A stretch of DNA of 64,000 nt from Ignatzschineria rhizosphaerae (GTDB lineage Bacteria > Pseudomonadota > Gammaproteobacteria > Cardiobacteriales > Wohlfahrtiimonadaceae): assembly GCF_022655595.1 (NCBI RefSeq), contig NZ_CP093379.1, forward strand, positions 289,001-353,000, given 5' to 3'. This document shows, one piece after another, positions 18,023 through 25,404 of the stretch (its first letter is position 1; every line of letters starts with the position of its first letter). The notes under the pieces are model-generated. The model saw nothing but the letters and a program-made list of their open reading frames with translations. It was not told the origin of the DNA and did no database searches. A program made the position numbers and the translations under genes.

Positions 18023-18894
18023 TGTTAGAAATCGGCGGGTTGTTTACACTTCAGTGTTAAAATAATTTTCTAAAACTTCATAAGGCGTTAAACCATTAAT
18101 ACCCTTATGAGGTTTTACTGTGTTGTAATAGTTCAAAAATCGTTTTAGCTTCTTTTTCCGATCATCTGAACTGATAAACTCCTCCTGATTATGCCACATT
18201 TCCATGAGTGTTCGAATGACTCTTTCTGCTTTTCCATTCGTTTGAGGGCAAGCTGGCTTTGTAAACTTTTGATTAATCTTATGTGTTAGACACATTTCGA
18301 CAAAGGCATGTTCTGATGTACCTTTATACTCACGACCATTATCCGAATAGGTGCATTCTACAGTATAGGGACACTGTTCTAACAGATCCCATCGAAGAAA
18401 TTCAGCAGCACTAAACTGTGATTTATCAGGATAAATACCGGCATAAAGTTCTCTTGAAAAATCATCAATTCCTACAAATAAATACTCTCTAGTGCGATTT
18501 TTAAGATCTCCTTTTAAAAGAGGGAGCCGTTTAGTATCCACATGGACCATCTCGCCAGGATAGTTTTTGTTATAACGTTTAGCCCTCTTTTTAAGTTTCT
18601 CTTCAATAGATTTTTCAATCTTTGCAAGACGTTTAATGCCATACTTAATTGTTCTATAACGTTCATTTTTACTAGCTAATGGCACAAACAAGTTCAATCT
18701 ACCTTGTTTTAGTACTTTATAGATCGTAGGTCTGCTTACCATAAAACGCTCAGCTAGATAGGTTACGGTAAATTTTTCTTGATGATGTAATCGCCAAATC
18801 TCTTCTCGATGAAACGGCGTTAATTTTGTTTTTCGATGGATATTCATAACAGTATTTTCTCCTAATACTGTAAACAACGCGATAAAATCCTACA
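18023..18894 (-). mobile_element. IS481-family insertion sequence, complete
   Basis: An 872-bp element. The left end is TGTTAGAAATCGGCGGGTTG and continues TTTACA; the right end, read inward, begins TGTAGGATTTTATCGCGTTG and also continues TTTACA. They form imperfect inverted repeats of about 26 bp that share the GTTGTTTACA core. The 7-bp target duplication CTTTATT is present at 18016-18022 and 18895-18901. The single transposase gene fills the element on the minus strand. Perfect flanking duplications and the intact transposase indicate a recent insertion. Confidence 0.9.
18044..18844 (-). CDS. IS481-family DDE transposase
   Basis: A 266-residue transposase beginning MNIHRKTKLTPFHREEIWRL (ATG 18844; an in-frame ATG at 18877 lies nearer the terminal repeat). 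A helix-turn-helix region (VTYLAERFMVSRPTIYKVL) is followed by an rve-type catalytic core with VHVDTKRLPLL (first Asp), YSDNGREYKG (second Asp) and PQTNGKAERVIRT (Glu). The C-terminal YYNTVKPHKGINGLTPYEVL is typical of IS481/IS3 enzymes. All catalytic residues are present, so it should be active. Confidence 0.93.
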   Translation of the reverse strand, partial: NIHRKTKLTPFHREEIWRLHHQEKFTVTYLAERFMVSRPTIYKVLKQGRLNLFVPLASKNERYRTIKYGIKRLAKIEKSIEEKLKKRAKRYNKNYPGEMVHVDTKRLPLLKGDLKNRTREYLFVGIDDFSRELYAGIYPDKSQFSAAEFLRWDLLEQCPYTVECTYSDNGREYKGTSEHAFVEMCLTHKINQKFTKPACPQTNGKAERVIRTLMEMWHNQEEFISSDDRKKKLKRFLNYYNTVKPHKGINGLTPYEVLENYFNTEV

Positions 18895-19455
18895 CTTTAT
18901 TAGTGCCGATTTATGAAGTGTTATTAAAGTTACCGGCAATAGAGATCCCATGGTTATTTTTTGTAGGTGGTTTGGGCGCACTTCTAGGGACGAAATTAGC
19001 GGGGAAATTTAGTGATCAAGCGGTAAAAAAATCTCTATCAAGAATGCCTCTTCTTATTATTGGTACAGCACTTTTACTACTAAGTTTGATGATGTTGATC
19101 TGGAGCGTTCCTGTTCGCTGGTTCGCTTACCTTTTTAGCTTTTTATTAATGTTTGCAACGTATCTTCGCTTTACTGTTATCACCATCATCTGTGCAGATA
19201 TTCCAAAAGCCACAGAGCGAGGGGGATTTAATGCATTGCAAGCGGCTTTTAATCATCTTTTTGCATCTATTGCCTTTATTCTTCCGGCATTATGGCTACA
19301 AGATGGCGTATTTACGCAATCTCTCTTTCTTCCTATCATCTATATGGGCATTGTTATAGTTTTATTATTCTTACCACTCTTTAAAGGCGCTAAAGGGGTA
19401 TTGAAAGCTAATACGAATTAGAGTGATCTTGTTAGAAATTAAAAAAAGACGCATG

Positions 19456-19485
19456 AAAAAAGCTCGTTAAAAAACGAGCTTTTTA
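19456..19485. terminator. Bidirectional terminator between MFS remnant and tRNA-fMet
   Basis: Arms AAAAAGCTCGTT and AACGAGCTTTTT with a 4-nt AAAA loop; A- and T-runs on the two sides allow termination of both converging transcripts. Confidence 0.85.
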
Positions 19486-19488
19486 ATG

Positions 19489-19565
<77 letters not shown>

Positions 19566-19637
19566 TTAATGAAGATGCTATACTATACCTTTTTTTCATA
19601 AAGACAAGGGATATCTCAATTGTGGTTAATAATGACG

Positions 19638-20336
19638 CTAATTACTGTTTGGGAAATGGGTTTTCAATAGCTCATGGATCTGTTGCTCAGCAATTTTTGC
19701 TCCGCCATAAGAAGGATGTCGAATTTTTTTGAGTACAATATTATCTAAATGTAAGTTTTTATCGAGAAAGTTATAACTATCATTACCAAGACCAATAATT
19801 AAATCAGGCTGTATAAGGGCTATTTCTTTTAAAATAAAATCATGCCAAAGAGATGCGCGCTTTGAAAAATTTTTACGAGCTAGTTTATCATCGAACTCTT
19901 TGTTTTTAGTAACATCATATGTTTTAACAATATCACTGAAATAAATGAATGTTTTTTCATGGTTTAATAATTTCATTAGAGCTGATGTATATTTGTTTTT
20001 TTGAAGTTCTAGCGCAAAAGGGGTAGCAAAAACATATTTTTCGACACGTTCGATATTAAAATTTTTATGTGTATCTCTTGGTTCTAAGCCGAGAATCATA
20101 ATTTTTAATTGAGCGGTGTTAATATTGCCGAACCAAACAGGTAGATCAACTCTTATATCTCCTACTTTGGTATCAAATGCAGATGTTGTTTGTGAGTTTT
20201 CTTTATATTGATAACCAAATAAGAATTTAAGATTATCAGTGTATGTTATAGGATCATTTTTAATTTTCTGTAAGAGCGTATTGTAAAACTCTTTGAAGCA
20301 AAATTTTTCTTGATAGAGGGAAAGGATTTTTTCCAT
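19638..20336 (-). CDS. Uracil-DNA glycosylase-fold protein
   Basis: A 232-residue protein. Three superfamily landmarks are visible: MILGLEPRDTHKN (where family 4/5-like enzymes have GxxPG), a central DLIIGLGNDSYNFLD strand, and RHPSYGG near the C terminus, which matches the catalytic HPS motif. It may excise damaged bases or be a catalytically altered relative. It lies 13 bp behind a small gene on the same strand and 72 bp from tRNA-fMet. A/T richness and unfamiliar neighbours suggest an accessory locus. Fold assignment is moderate; substrate unknown. Confidence 0.6.
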   Translation of the reverse strand: MEKILSLYQEKFCFKEFYNTLLQKIKNDPITYTDNLKFLFGYQYKENSQTTSAFDTKVGDIRVDLPVWFGNINTAQLKIMILGLEPRDTHKNFNIERVEKYVFATPFALELQKNKYTSALMKLLNHEKTFIYFSDIVKTYDVTKNKEFDDKLARKNFSKRASLWHDFILKEIALIQPDLIIGLGNDSYNFLDKNLHLDNIVLKKIRHPSYGGAKIAEQQIHELLKTHFPNSN

Positions 20337-20349
20337 AAGTGATTATCCT

Positions 20350-20592
20350 TTAATCTTCATCTCCAATGGCACCTGCGGGGATTTCTCCATATTTTGCGAG
20401 GACTTTTAATTCGCCATAATCGCCAGTTTCTTCATCATACTCTTGTGATACGGCAATAACGCCGGCTCTCATGCTAGAAAATTTATCGGCGCGTCTAATT
20501 GCTTCATCTGCACTATTACATTGAATAGCGGTATCTGTAATAAGCTGTGAGCCTTGTTTTGTGAAAGGCTGAACAATATATGCTGTTTTCAT
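20350..20592 (-). CDS. Small hypothetical protein, upstream of UDG-fold gene
   Basis: An 80-residue soluble acidic protein (MKTAYIVQPFTKQGSQLITD at the N terminus; QEYDEETGDYGEL near the C terminus). A ribosome site (AAGGAATTTCTT) precedes the ATG. Thirteen bases separate it from the UDG-fold gene, so the two are probably co-transcribed. The composition suggests a small alpha/beta domain like those of plasmid or phage accessory proteins. I do not recognise the family. Confidence 0.55.
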   Translation of the reverse strand: MKTAYIVQPFTKQGSQLITDTAIQCNSADEAIRRADKFSSMRAGVIAVSQEYDEETGDYGELKVLAKYGEIPAGAIGDED

Positions 20593-20657
20593 AAGAAATT
20601 CCTTTCTTAAATTAAATTGGTGATTGAGATTCTTTTTAGGTTTCTAAATGATCGTTT

Positions 20658-20948
20658 TTATTGTGCTTTTCTACGATCTCTCCAAGCTTGTACTTCTCGC
20701 TTTGTAATATCATTAGCATAGCATTTTGGTGTATATCCGCCAGGTTTACTATAAGCGCTTCTTCTCCCGCAATTACTACCATTTCTCGCCTTATTATAAG
20801 GGCAAGGGCAGTTTCCTCGATAGCTTTGAATAGATTCTTGAATGATCCGCTCTTTTACTTGAGCATCAGAGAGGTTACTCGCCATAGAAGTTGGGAGCAA
20901 GATAATACTGAAAAGTATTATAGAAAATAAATAATTTATTTTTTCCAC
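20658..20948 (-). CDS. Small secreted Cys-rich protein
   Basis: A 96-residue precursor with a clear signal peptide (INYLFSIILFSIILLPTSMA). The mature part holds SYRGNCPCPYNKARNGSNCG, then RRSAYSKPGGYTPKCYANDI. Four Cys residues in a short basic domain suggest two disulfides. The CPCPYN...GRRSAYSKPGG pattern recurs in accessory proteins of other bacteria, but I know of no assigned function. It is on the same strand as the two genes downstream, 65 bp from the nearest, and may share their transcript. Confidence 0.55.
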   Translation of the reverse strand: MEKINYLFSIILFSIILLPTSMASNLSDAQVKERIIQESIQSYRGNCPCPYNKARNGSNCGRRSAYSKPGGYTPKCYANDITKREVQAWRDRRKAQ

Positions 20949-21173
20949 GATATTAGACTATTAATAGTAATAAAACTTTGAAATTGGGAAGCATTATAGA
21001 TTATTTTTTTCAGTGGAAAAGAGCAGAAGTATAATATAATTTGAGAGGGTTCAAGAATCACAATGATTCCTTCGCGAATATGGCTTATCTCCTATATAAT
21101 ATTTAATCTAAAATAAACGATTTAATATTTAGGTTAATTTTCAAGGTATAAGAGACATCTAAAGGTAAATTTA

Positions 21174-21851
21174 ATGAATGCTAAAACAGGATTACTGCTT
21201 CTTTTAATTTCTATGCTCGTAGGCTGTAAAACAATCAGCGGAGCTATGGATGAAGAGGCGTTATCAGATGCTCAAGAGGAAGCAGTGATAGATGAGGTCG
21301 TCAATGAGGGGGAGAAGAAAGCTACCGAGGATCGTCACATCGAAGAAGTCCCTGAGGTTTTAGAAATTATTGCAGCAAGTAAAGAGACAGAATCTGGAAA
21401 GGTTGCTCCTGCTACAGTAAAAGCGCCAGCTAAGAAGCCAGAGATCGCTAAAGCTAGCAATGAAGAGGTATTAGATGAGGTTTCACCAGAAGAGATATCA
21501 GATGAGGTGGTAGAGAAGCCACTATTAGAAGATGCTTCTATTGCAGATATTTGTAATGAGTGGAAGAGCCACCGGGGAACGGCTAATAATAAATGGGTTG
21601 GGCAAAAGATCCATTTTCAAGGACGAATGACCAGTGTTTCTCATAGTAATCAATATGGAGATAGTAGTAATATTGTCTATATTGATGCCAATCAACTGGT
21701 TAGTCTTGGGGTAATGTTTAATAGCATTCGAGAAACATTAAGATTTAGTACAGGTCAGCCAATCTCTTTAAATGGGGAGTTATCAGAAATTAAGAGGGCT
21801 ACAGGCGGAAGATGTCTTTTCATTGTCAAAAATGCAGATGTGGTGAGATAA
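21174..21851 (+). CDS. Lipoprotein with Glu-rich linker and C-terminal OB-fold-like domain
   Basis: A 225-residue lipoprotein (lipobox LVGC, Cys18). Residues about 25-120 are a Glu/Lys/Ala-rich, probably disordered linker. Residues 123-225 form a compact domain beginning DICNEWKSHRGTANNKWVGQ and then KIHFQGRMTSV...YIDANQLVSLG...ISLNGELSEIKR...LFIVKNADVV. This matches the alternating strand pattern of tRNA_anti-like/OB-fold lipoproteins. It is convergent with ecotin across a shared terminator. The function is unknown; envelope localisation is well supported. Confidence 0.6.
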   Translation: MNAKTGLLLLLISMLVGCKTISGAMDEEALSDAQEEAVIDEVVNEGEKKATEDRHIEEVPEVLEIIAASKETESGKVAPATVKAPAKKPEIAKASNEEVLDEVSPEEISDEVVEKPLLEDASIADICNEWKSHRGTANNKWVGQKIHFQGRMTSVSHSNQYGDSSNIVYIDANQLVSLGVMFNSIRETLRFSTGQPISLNGELSEIKRATGGRCLFIVKNADVVR

Positions 21852-21876
21852 AATAGTTGTAGTTAGTGAATATGAA

Positions 21877-21904
21877 AAAAGCGATCTTTGATAGATCGCT
21901 TTTT
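21877..21904. terminator. Bidirectional terminator (lipoprotein / ecotin)
   Basis: Arms AAAAGCGATCT and AGATCGCTTTT with a short loop, between two convergent genes. Confidence 0.88.
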
Positions 21905-21930
21905 GTATTTGGCATATCGAATTACCAAGA

Positions 21931-22404
21931 TTACTGTTTTTGAGCATCCATCTCTAAAACATCTGCTTGCCAGATTCTGTATTTTACAGAGACATCTTCA
22001 GGTGCATAAATCACAATCGGAAGTTTGCTGTTATAGCGAATGAGTGGAGAGTCTTGCATTGCCACAAAGGCTTCATGTTTACTATCTTCAGGGCATCCCA
22101 TTAAAGTTGACATTGGTCCCATTAATTCAGAGATTTTATAAAAACTATATCCCCAACCCTCAAGGTTCTCTTCACTAATTGTGCCACCAAAACTTTGGTA
22201 GTTGCAATCGACTTCAATGGTCTTGCCGGCAATAAGTTGTACCTTTACGGCATCTTCATTAGCAAGTTCAGGGAGTTCAATGACGTAGCGAATCTCATCT
22301 TTTTTAGCTTCTGGAAATGGTTTTAAAGTGTCAGCCCCGTTTGCAGAAGCAACGGAGATAAGCATTGCGCCTGAGATTGTCATTAATAAGCGTGATAATT
22401 TCAT
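21931..22404 (-). CDS. eco: Ecotin, periplasmic serine protease inhibitor
   Basis: A 157-residue precursor with a signal peptide cut near residue 23. The mature protein matches ecotin throughout: VQLIAGKTIEVDCN, LEGWGYSFYK, the reactive loop MSTLMGCPED, and LPIVIYAPEDVSVKYRIWQA. Cys67 and Cys104 correspond to the ecotin disulfide that braces the loop. The P1 residue, Met in E. coli, is Leu101 here with Met102 at P1'. Ecotin dimers inhibit trypsin-, chymotrypsin- and elastase-like enzymes and protect cells from host proteases. The P1 Leu may shift preference toward chymotrypsin- or elastase-type enzymes. Confidence 0.93.
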   Translation of the reverse strand: MKLSRLLMTISGAMLISVASANGADTLKPFPEAKKDEIRYVIELPELANEDAVKVQLIAGKTIEVDCNYQSFGGTISEENLEGWGYSFYKISELMGPMSTLMGCPEDSKHEAFVAMQDSPLIRYNSKLPIVIYAPEDVSVKYRIWQADVLEMDAQKQ

Positions 22405-22532
22405 ACAAACCTCTTAAGTAATCATTGATAGGTCAGAAGTAATCAGTTTTAGAAAGTTAGATAACTTCAGCTAACCTTATTTTAGCACTCAACTTTAGGA
22501 GATGTATAGATGAAGAGGTCCGTGTAAGTTAT

Positions 22533-22560
22533 AAAAAAGCCCCGTATGATTTCGGGGCTC
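22533..22560 (-). terminator. Terminator of the small zinc-ribbon-like gene
   Basis: Arms AGCCCCG and CGGGGCT; the A-run on the + strand becomes a T-run for the minus-strand gene ending at 22566. Confidence 0.85.
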
Positions 22561-22565
22561 TAAAA

Positions 22566-22745
22566 TTATGCTTCATTAGCACTAAAAGCGGTGCCGCACT
22601 GATTGCAAATACGGTCCCCCGTTTTGCCAATTCCATCGGCATATTCTCTTAAGAGTGTTGGATGATCGCAAGAGAGATTAGGATCCTCTTCTTTCATCTT
22701 TTGCCATTTTTTATATAACACTTGAGCGTCTTTAATATGGATCAT
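22566..22745 (-). CDS. Small Cys-containing (zinc-ribbon-like) protein
   Basis: A 59-residue protein from ATG 22745, with AGGTG just upstream (a GTG at 22754 is less likely). A helical N terminus (IKDAQVLYKKWQKM) is followed by SCDHPTL, then ICNQCG. One Cys/His pair plus a CxxC pair could bind a zinc ion. The family is not recognised. It has its own terminator and stands alone. A small regulatory or nucleic-acid-binding role is possible but unproven. Confidence 0.5.
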   Translation of the reverse strand: MIHIKDAQVLYKKWQKMKEEDPNLSCDHPTLLREYADGIGKTGDRICNQCGTAFSANEA

Positions 22746-22862
22746 CGCTTGCACCTATAATTAAATGAAAATTAAGAATAATACAACTGTGGGGTTATTA
22801 TTATCCGCTTCACTTTTGTTTGCTAAGAGGTAGATCAAGGTATTGTTAAATAGCGATAATTT

Positions 22863-22947
22863 ACCGAAGTGGTGGAATGGTAGACATAGAGGATTCAAAA
22901 TCCGTAGCTTAATAGGCGTAAGAGTTCGAGTCTCTTCTTCGGTTCCC
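22863..22947 (+). tRNA. Degenerate tRNA-Leu(CAA)-like sequence
   Basis: An 85-nt sequence nearly identical to the tRNA-Leu(CAA) gene at 23967-24050 in the D arm, anticodon loop (TTCAAAA), T arm and variable-arm stem. The acceptor stem (ACCGAAG/CTTCGGT) pairs perfectly. However, the discriminator is T instead of the A needed by leucyl-tRNA synthetase, CCA is replaced by CCC, and the anticodon stem has an A-G mismatch (GAGGA/TCCGT). It is probably a pseudo-tRNA or a duplicated remnant; an unusual functional isoacceptor is possible. Confidence 0.6.
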
Positions 22948-23011
22948 TATTTTACTGCAAAATTATCAGCAATAAGAAGTTATAAGCTTTTTATTTAGGG
23001 GGCTTTAGAAA

Positions 23012-23392
23012 CTATTCTTTTCGCTCTACTTCACGAGCGATAGCGACGCTACCAAGGACTTTGCCAATTTCATTTTTAATTAAAGCAAAGCTCATCTCTA
23101 CATAAAGCCGTCTATCTGGATCTTTATGTAATATCCTTGTTAAAGTTGGTTTTCCCGATAGTTGAAGTTTACCGCTTTGTATTGCCATATTAAAACCATC
23201 CCAGTGCGCCTTTCGGGCTCTTTCAGGGATTATCAGGTTCATGTTTTTTCCAAGAACTTCAGTTTTAGAAAATCCAAACAGTTGGCAAGCGGCACTATTC
23301 CAGCGTTGAATATTTCCATGAATATCTGCATAAATGAAAGCATCACTTGCTTGCTCAATAATATATTCCGCAAGATTGTGGTCATGATCCAT
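23012..23392 (-). CDS. Single-domain PAS protein
   Basis: A 126-residue protein consisting of one PAS domain: ASDAFIYADIHGNIQRWNSA, then CQLFGFSKTEVLGKNMNLII (PAS core) and RLYVEMSFALIKNEIGKVLG (PAC strands). No kinase, GGDEF or helix-turn-helix is attached. Such stand-alone PAS proteins may bind small ligands or cofactors and signal to a partner. It lies between the two tRNA-Leu copies and shares this 1-kb segment with a small lipoprotein gene. Confidence 0.85.
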   Translation of the reverse strand: MDHDHNLAEYIIEQASDAFIYADIHGNIQRWNSAACQLFGFSKTEVLGKNMNLIIPERARKAHWDGFNMAIQSGKLQLSGKPTLTRILHKDPDRRLYVEMSFALIKNEIGKVLGSVAIAREVERKE

Positions 23393-23517
23393 AACTTATC
23401 TCCTCTATTTATTATATTTATTCTACAAATATAGCATTTTCAAGGAGGATAAAAAGTTTTTAAAAAGTGAAAAGATCATTTAAACGATTACAAAATCAGG
23501 CATGATTTAACTACTTA

Positions 23518-23736
23518 TTACCAAGCATCATGATTTGAGTCGATAGCTTCTTTCATGGTTTCACAGATATCTTCATCTTTTATTTCATGGTTATGGCATT
23601 TATTCATAACTTCATCTAATAAGGATTTATTATCTAAATAGTCTTGTACTGTCATTTTACGAAGATCTGCATATTCATCGCCGCAAGCTGTGAGGAAAAA
23701 GGCAGAGATAGAAGTGATGAGTATTATCTTTTTCAT
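23518..23736 (-). CDS. Small lipoprotein, EexN-like
   Basis: A 72-residue lipoprotein (MKKIILITSISAFFLTAC, lipobox Cys18). The mature domain contains TVQDYLDNKSLLDEVMNKCH, a later ICETMKEAI, and two Cys residues likely to pair. Size, lipobox and the pattern of an early YL/Y-x-x-N, a central Cys and a C-terminal C-x-x-x-x-x-A resemble EexN-type entry-exclusion lipoproteins of conjugative plasmids. No conjugation genes are nearby, so it is either a leftover or a general envelope protein. Confidence 0.55.
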   Translation of the reverse strand: MKKIILITSISAFFLTACGDEYADLRKMTVQDYLDNKSLLDEVMNKCHNHEIKDEDICETMKEAIDSNHDAW

Positions 23737-23928
23737 TATTAAGTTCTGTAATAGAATTATCTGTTTTAAATAAGTTTTTGATATTACAGCTTTTAATTTT
23801 TTAGTCAGTAAATATTATAATATTTTGCCCCTAGTTTGAACAGGATCTATTTACTCTTTTAATAACGTTGTGGTTAAAGAATCAGTAATGAGTAATAAAG
23901 TGGAGGGCTTTAATAAAAAATGGTTAAC

Positions 23929-23962
23929 AAAAAAGCGATCCCTATAAAAGGATCGCTTTTTC
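23929..23962 (-). terminator. Terminator of tRNA-Leu
   Basis: An 11-bp stem (AAAAGCGATCC / GGATCGCTTTT) ends 5 bases past the CCA end of the minus-strand tRNA gene. Confidence 0.88.
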
Positions 23963-23966
23963 AATT

Positions 23967-24050
23967 TGGTACCGAAGAAGAGACTCGAACTCTTACGCCT
24001 TTCAGCAGAGGATTTTGAATCCTCCGTGTCTACCATTCCACCACTCCGGC
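23967..24050 (-). tRNA. tRNA-Leu (CAA anticodon)
   Basis: An 84-nt class II tRNA beginning GCCGGAGTGGTGGAATGG and ending CTTCGGTACCA with encoded CCA. The anticodon loop is TTCAAAA on a perfect GAGGA/TCCTC stem; the variable arm GCTGAAAGGC and the T arm AAGAG-TTCGAGT-CTCTT are well formed. Discriminator A73 is present. This is the functional version of the degenerate copy at 22863. Confidence 0.93.
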
Positions 24051-24205
24051 TCTATTTAAGTCAGCTATTTTACTTGGCTTAGCGCTTTTTTGTCAATGAA
24101 AAGTTTGAGTATTTTGTTGGATGTTATATTTGCTTGACCTCAAGTGTGGTTGAGATATTAAAGTAGTTGCTAATTAAATGATTTTACTGAGAATTTAAAG
24201 GTTAT

Positions 24206-24955
24206 ATGATGGCTGGAATGCGTAAGAAAGAGAGAGAAGGGCGTAATATTATTGTTTATGGCGTGAGTCGTGGCTTAGGAGCGGCGATTTTTAAGAAGTT
24301 TCCCAAGAGTGAAGATACGATTTTTGGAGTTTCACGTAGTACACCATCTTTTATTAATGATGCAAAAAGTAGTCACTGGATTGAGGCTGATTTAGGAGCG
24401 CCAATAGAGAGTACGCAGAAAATTGCAGAAGACTTAGGGGATATGCCTCTTGATATATTGGTTTATAACGTGGGGATTTGGGAAGAGAAGGCCTTTAGTG
24501 ATGCTTATGATTTTGAGTCAGTGCCGGCTGATGAGGTCATAAAGATGGTGACAACGAATATCACTTCCGCCATCTTGCATATTCAGGCACTTTTACCAAA
24601 TTTAAGACTTTCGGCAAATGCGAAAGTTATTTTGGTCGGCTCAACGTGGGGTTTACCTAACCATAAAGGGAAAGAGCTAGTATTTTCTGCAACAAAGTTT
24701 GCGCTTAAAGGTATGCTCGAATCTTTACGGGAGATTGTGCGTGAAGATAAAATCGGTGTTTCAGTATTGAGTTTGGGGTATTTAGCTACTGAGTTTGAGA
24801 TTGATGTGCCGATAAAGAGAGTTTTAGAAGAGAGCCATTATTCAATGATTCCTTTGCAAGATGTTCTCTCTGCAATTGAGTTTATTGCGTCAACTTCTTC
24901 AGCAACTTGCGTGAAGGAAATAATCATGCCGGCAATGATTGATGAGAATGTTTAA
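24206..24955 (+). CDS. Short-chain dehydrogenase/reductase
   Basis: A 249-residue NAD(P)-dependent SDR. The Rossmann motif is NIIVYGVSRGLGAAI (GxxxGLG type), the NNAG equivalent is LVYNVGIWEE, and the catalytic set shows Ser in LVGSTWG with SATKFALKG where YxxxK is usual. The catalytic Tyr is thus replaced by Ser (SATK), which is unusual and may reduce or alter activity. Start choice between 24206 and the ATG 3 or 12 bases later is uncertain. Substrate unknown. A terminator and a repeat element follow. Confidence 0.8.
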   Translation: MMAGMRKKEREGRNIIVYGVSRGLGAAIFKKFPKSEDTIFGVSRSTPSFINDAKSSHWIEADLGAPIESTQKIAEDLGDMPLDILVYNVGIWEEKAFSDAYDFESVPADEVIKMVTTNITSAILHIQALLPNLRLSANAKVILVGSTWGLPNHKGKELVFSATKFALKGMLESLREIVREDKIGVSVLSLGYLATEFEIDVPIKRVLEESHYSMIPLQDVLSAIEFIASTSSATCVKEIIMPAMIDENV

Positions 24956-25150
24956 GGTTTTTTCTAGACTTTGAAAGTCATTATTTTTGGTATTAAATCA
25001 TATAGATCCACCATCATCACTTTTTATGATTTGTATCAGAGTCTTAAAAGGGAGAATTCGTTATGGTGGAGAAACTCCTAAATAACTTCAACGATTAGCT
25101 TGTGAGATATTTTAGATCAAAGGTTAAGTTAAAGTTTAAAAATTGTGTGA

Positions 25151-25204
25151 AAAGCCCCGAAATGCTTCTTGGTGAGGAAGGTTTCGGGGCTTTATGTTTT
25201 TTTA
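25151..25204 (+). terminator. Terminator downstream of the SDR gene
   Basis: Twelve-base arms AAAGCCCCGAAA and TTTCGGGGCTTT with an inner CTTC/GAAG stem, then ATGTTTTTTT. It lies about 195 bp past the SDR stop; nothing else is seen between 24956 and 25150. Confidence 0.88.
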
Positions 25205-25233
25205 GATAATTGCTTTATTGCTTTATCAGTTTG

Positions 25234-25390
25234 TTGATAGCTGATTCGGTGTAAGAGGCATTGTTTTAAAAGTAAGGAAACTGCATGTATTAAATCAGCT
25301 TGCACGATGCCGGGTCGGGGGATTTTAGCTTTTCATAACCGATAAGCCAGCAATTTTATTCCGTGGCTTCTTCGGCGAAATTACTATCAG
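25234..25390. repeat. Inverted-repeat element (MITE/REP-like), copy 1
   Basis: A diverged copy of the ~157-bp repeat also at 34843 and 57254. Shared landmarks in order: GATTCGGT near the left end, TAAATCAGCTTGCACGATG in the middle left, TTTTCATAACCGAT in the middle right, a GCAATTTTATT segment, and ACTATCAG at the right end matching TGATAG on the left. It sits in the gap between the SDR and the YbfF genes. Its internal arms can fold into a long hairpin. Confidence 0.75.
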
Positions 25391-25404
25391 TTTCCTTTTG
25401 AGAT

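Larger units (their letters stand above)
17334..19421 (+). pseudogene. MFS exporter gene split by an IS481-family insertion
   Basis: The 5' part (17334-18022) encodes the first half of an MFS antiporter: membrane helices, LDRFNKKRILLLSLL in the 2-3 loop, and a GMFGGLVLGTAMALLLD segment. The 3' part (18902-19421) resumes with PIYEVLLKLPAIEIPWLFFVGG and four more helices. Removing the element plus one 7-bp CTTTATT copy restores a continuous 402-codon frame (FMFIPLLVPIYEV across the join), so the insertion is precise and the gene was otherwise intact. It resembles drug or arabinose efflux proteins (AraJ/YdhP type). The start is ATG 17334 behind GGAAG. Confidence 0.9.

Noticed and set aside
18023-18894. 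IS481 ends as the source of the three MITE-like repeats
   Set aside because: The element ends (TGTTAG/TGTAGG...GTTGTTTACA) share no sequence with the repeat ends (TATAGT...ATTCGGTTTAA).
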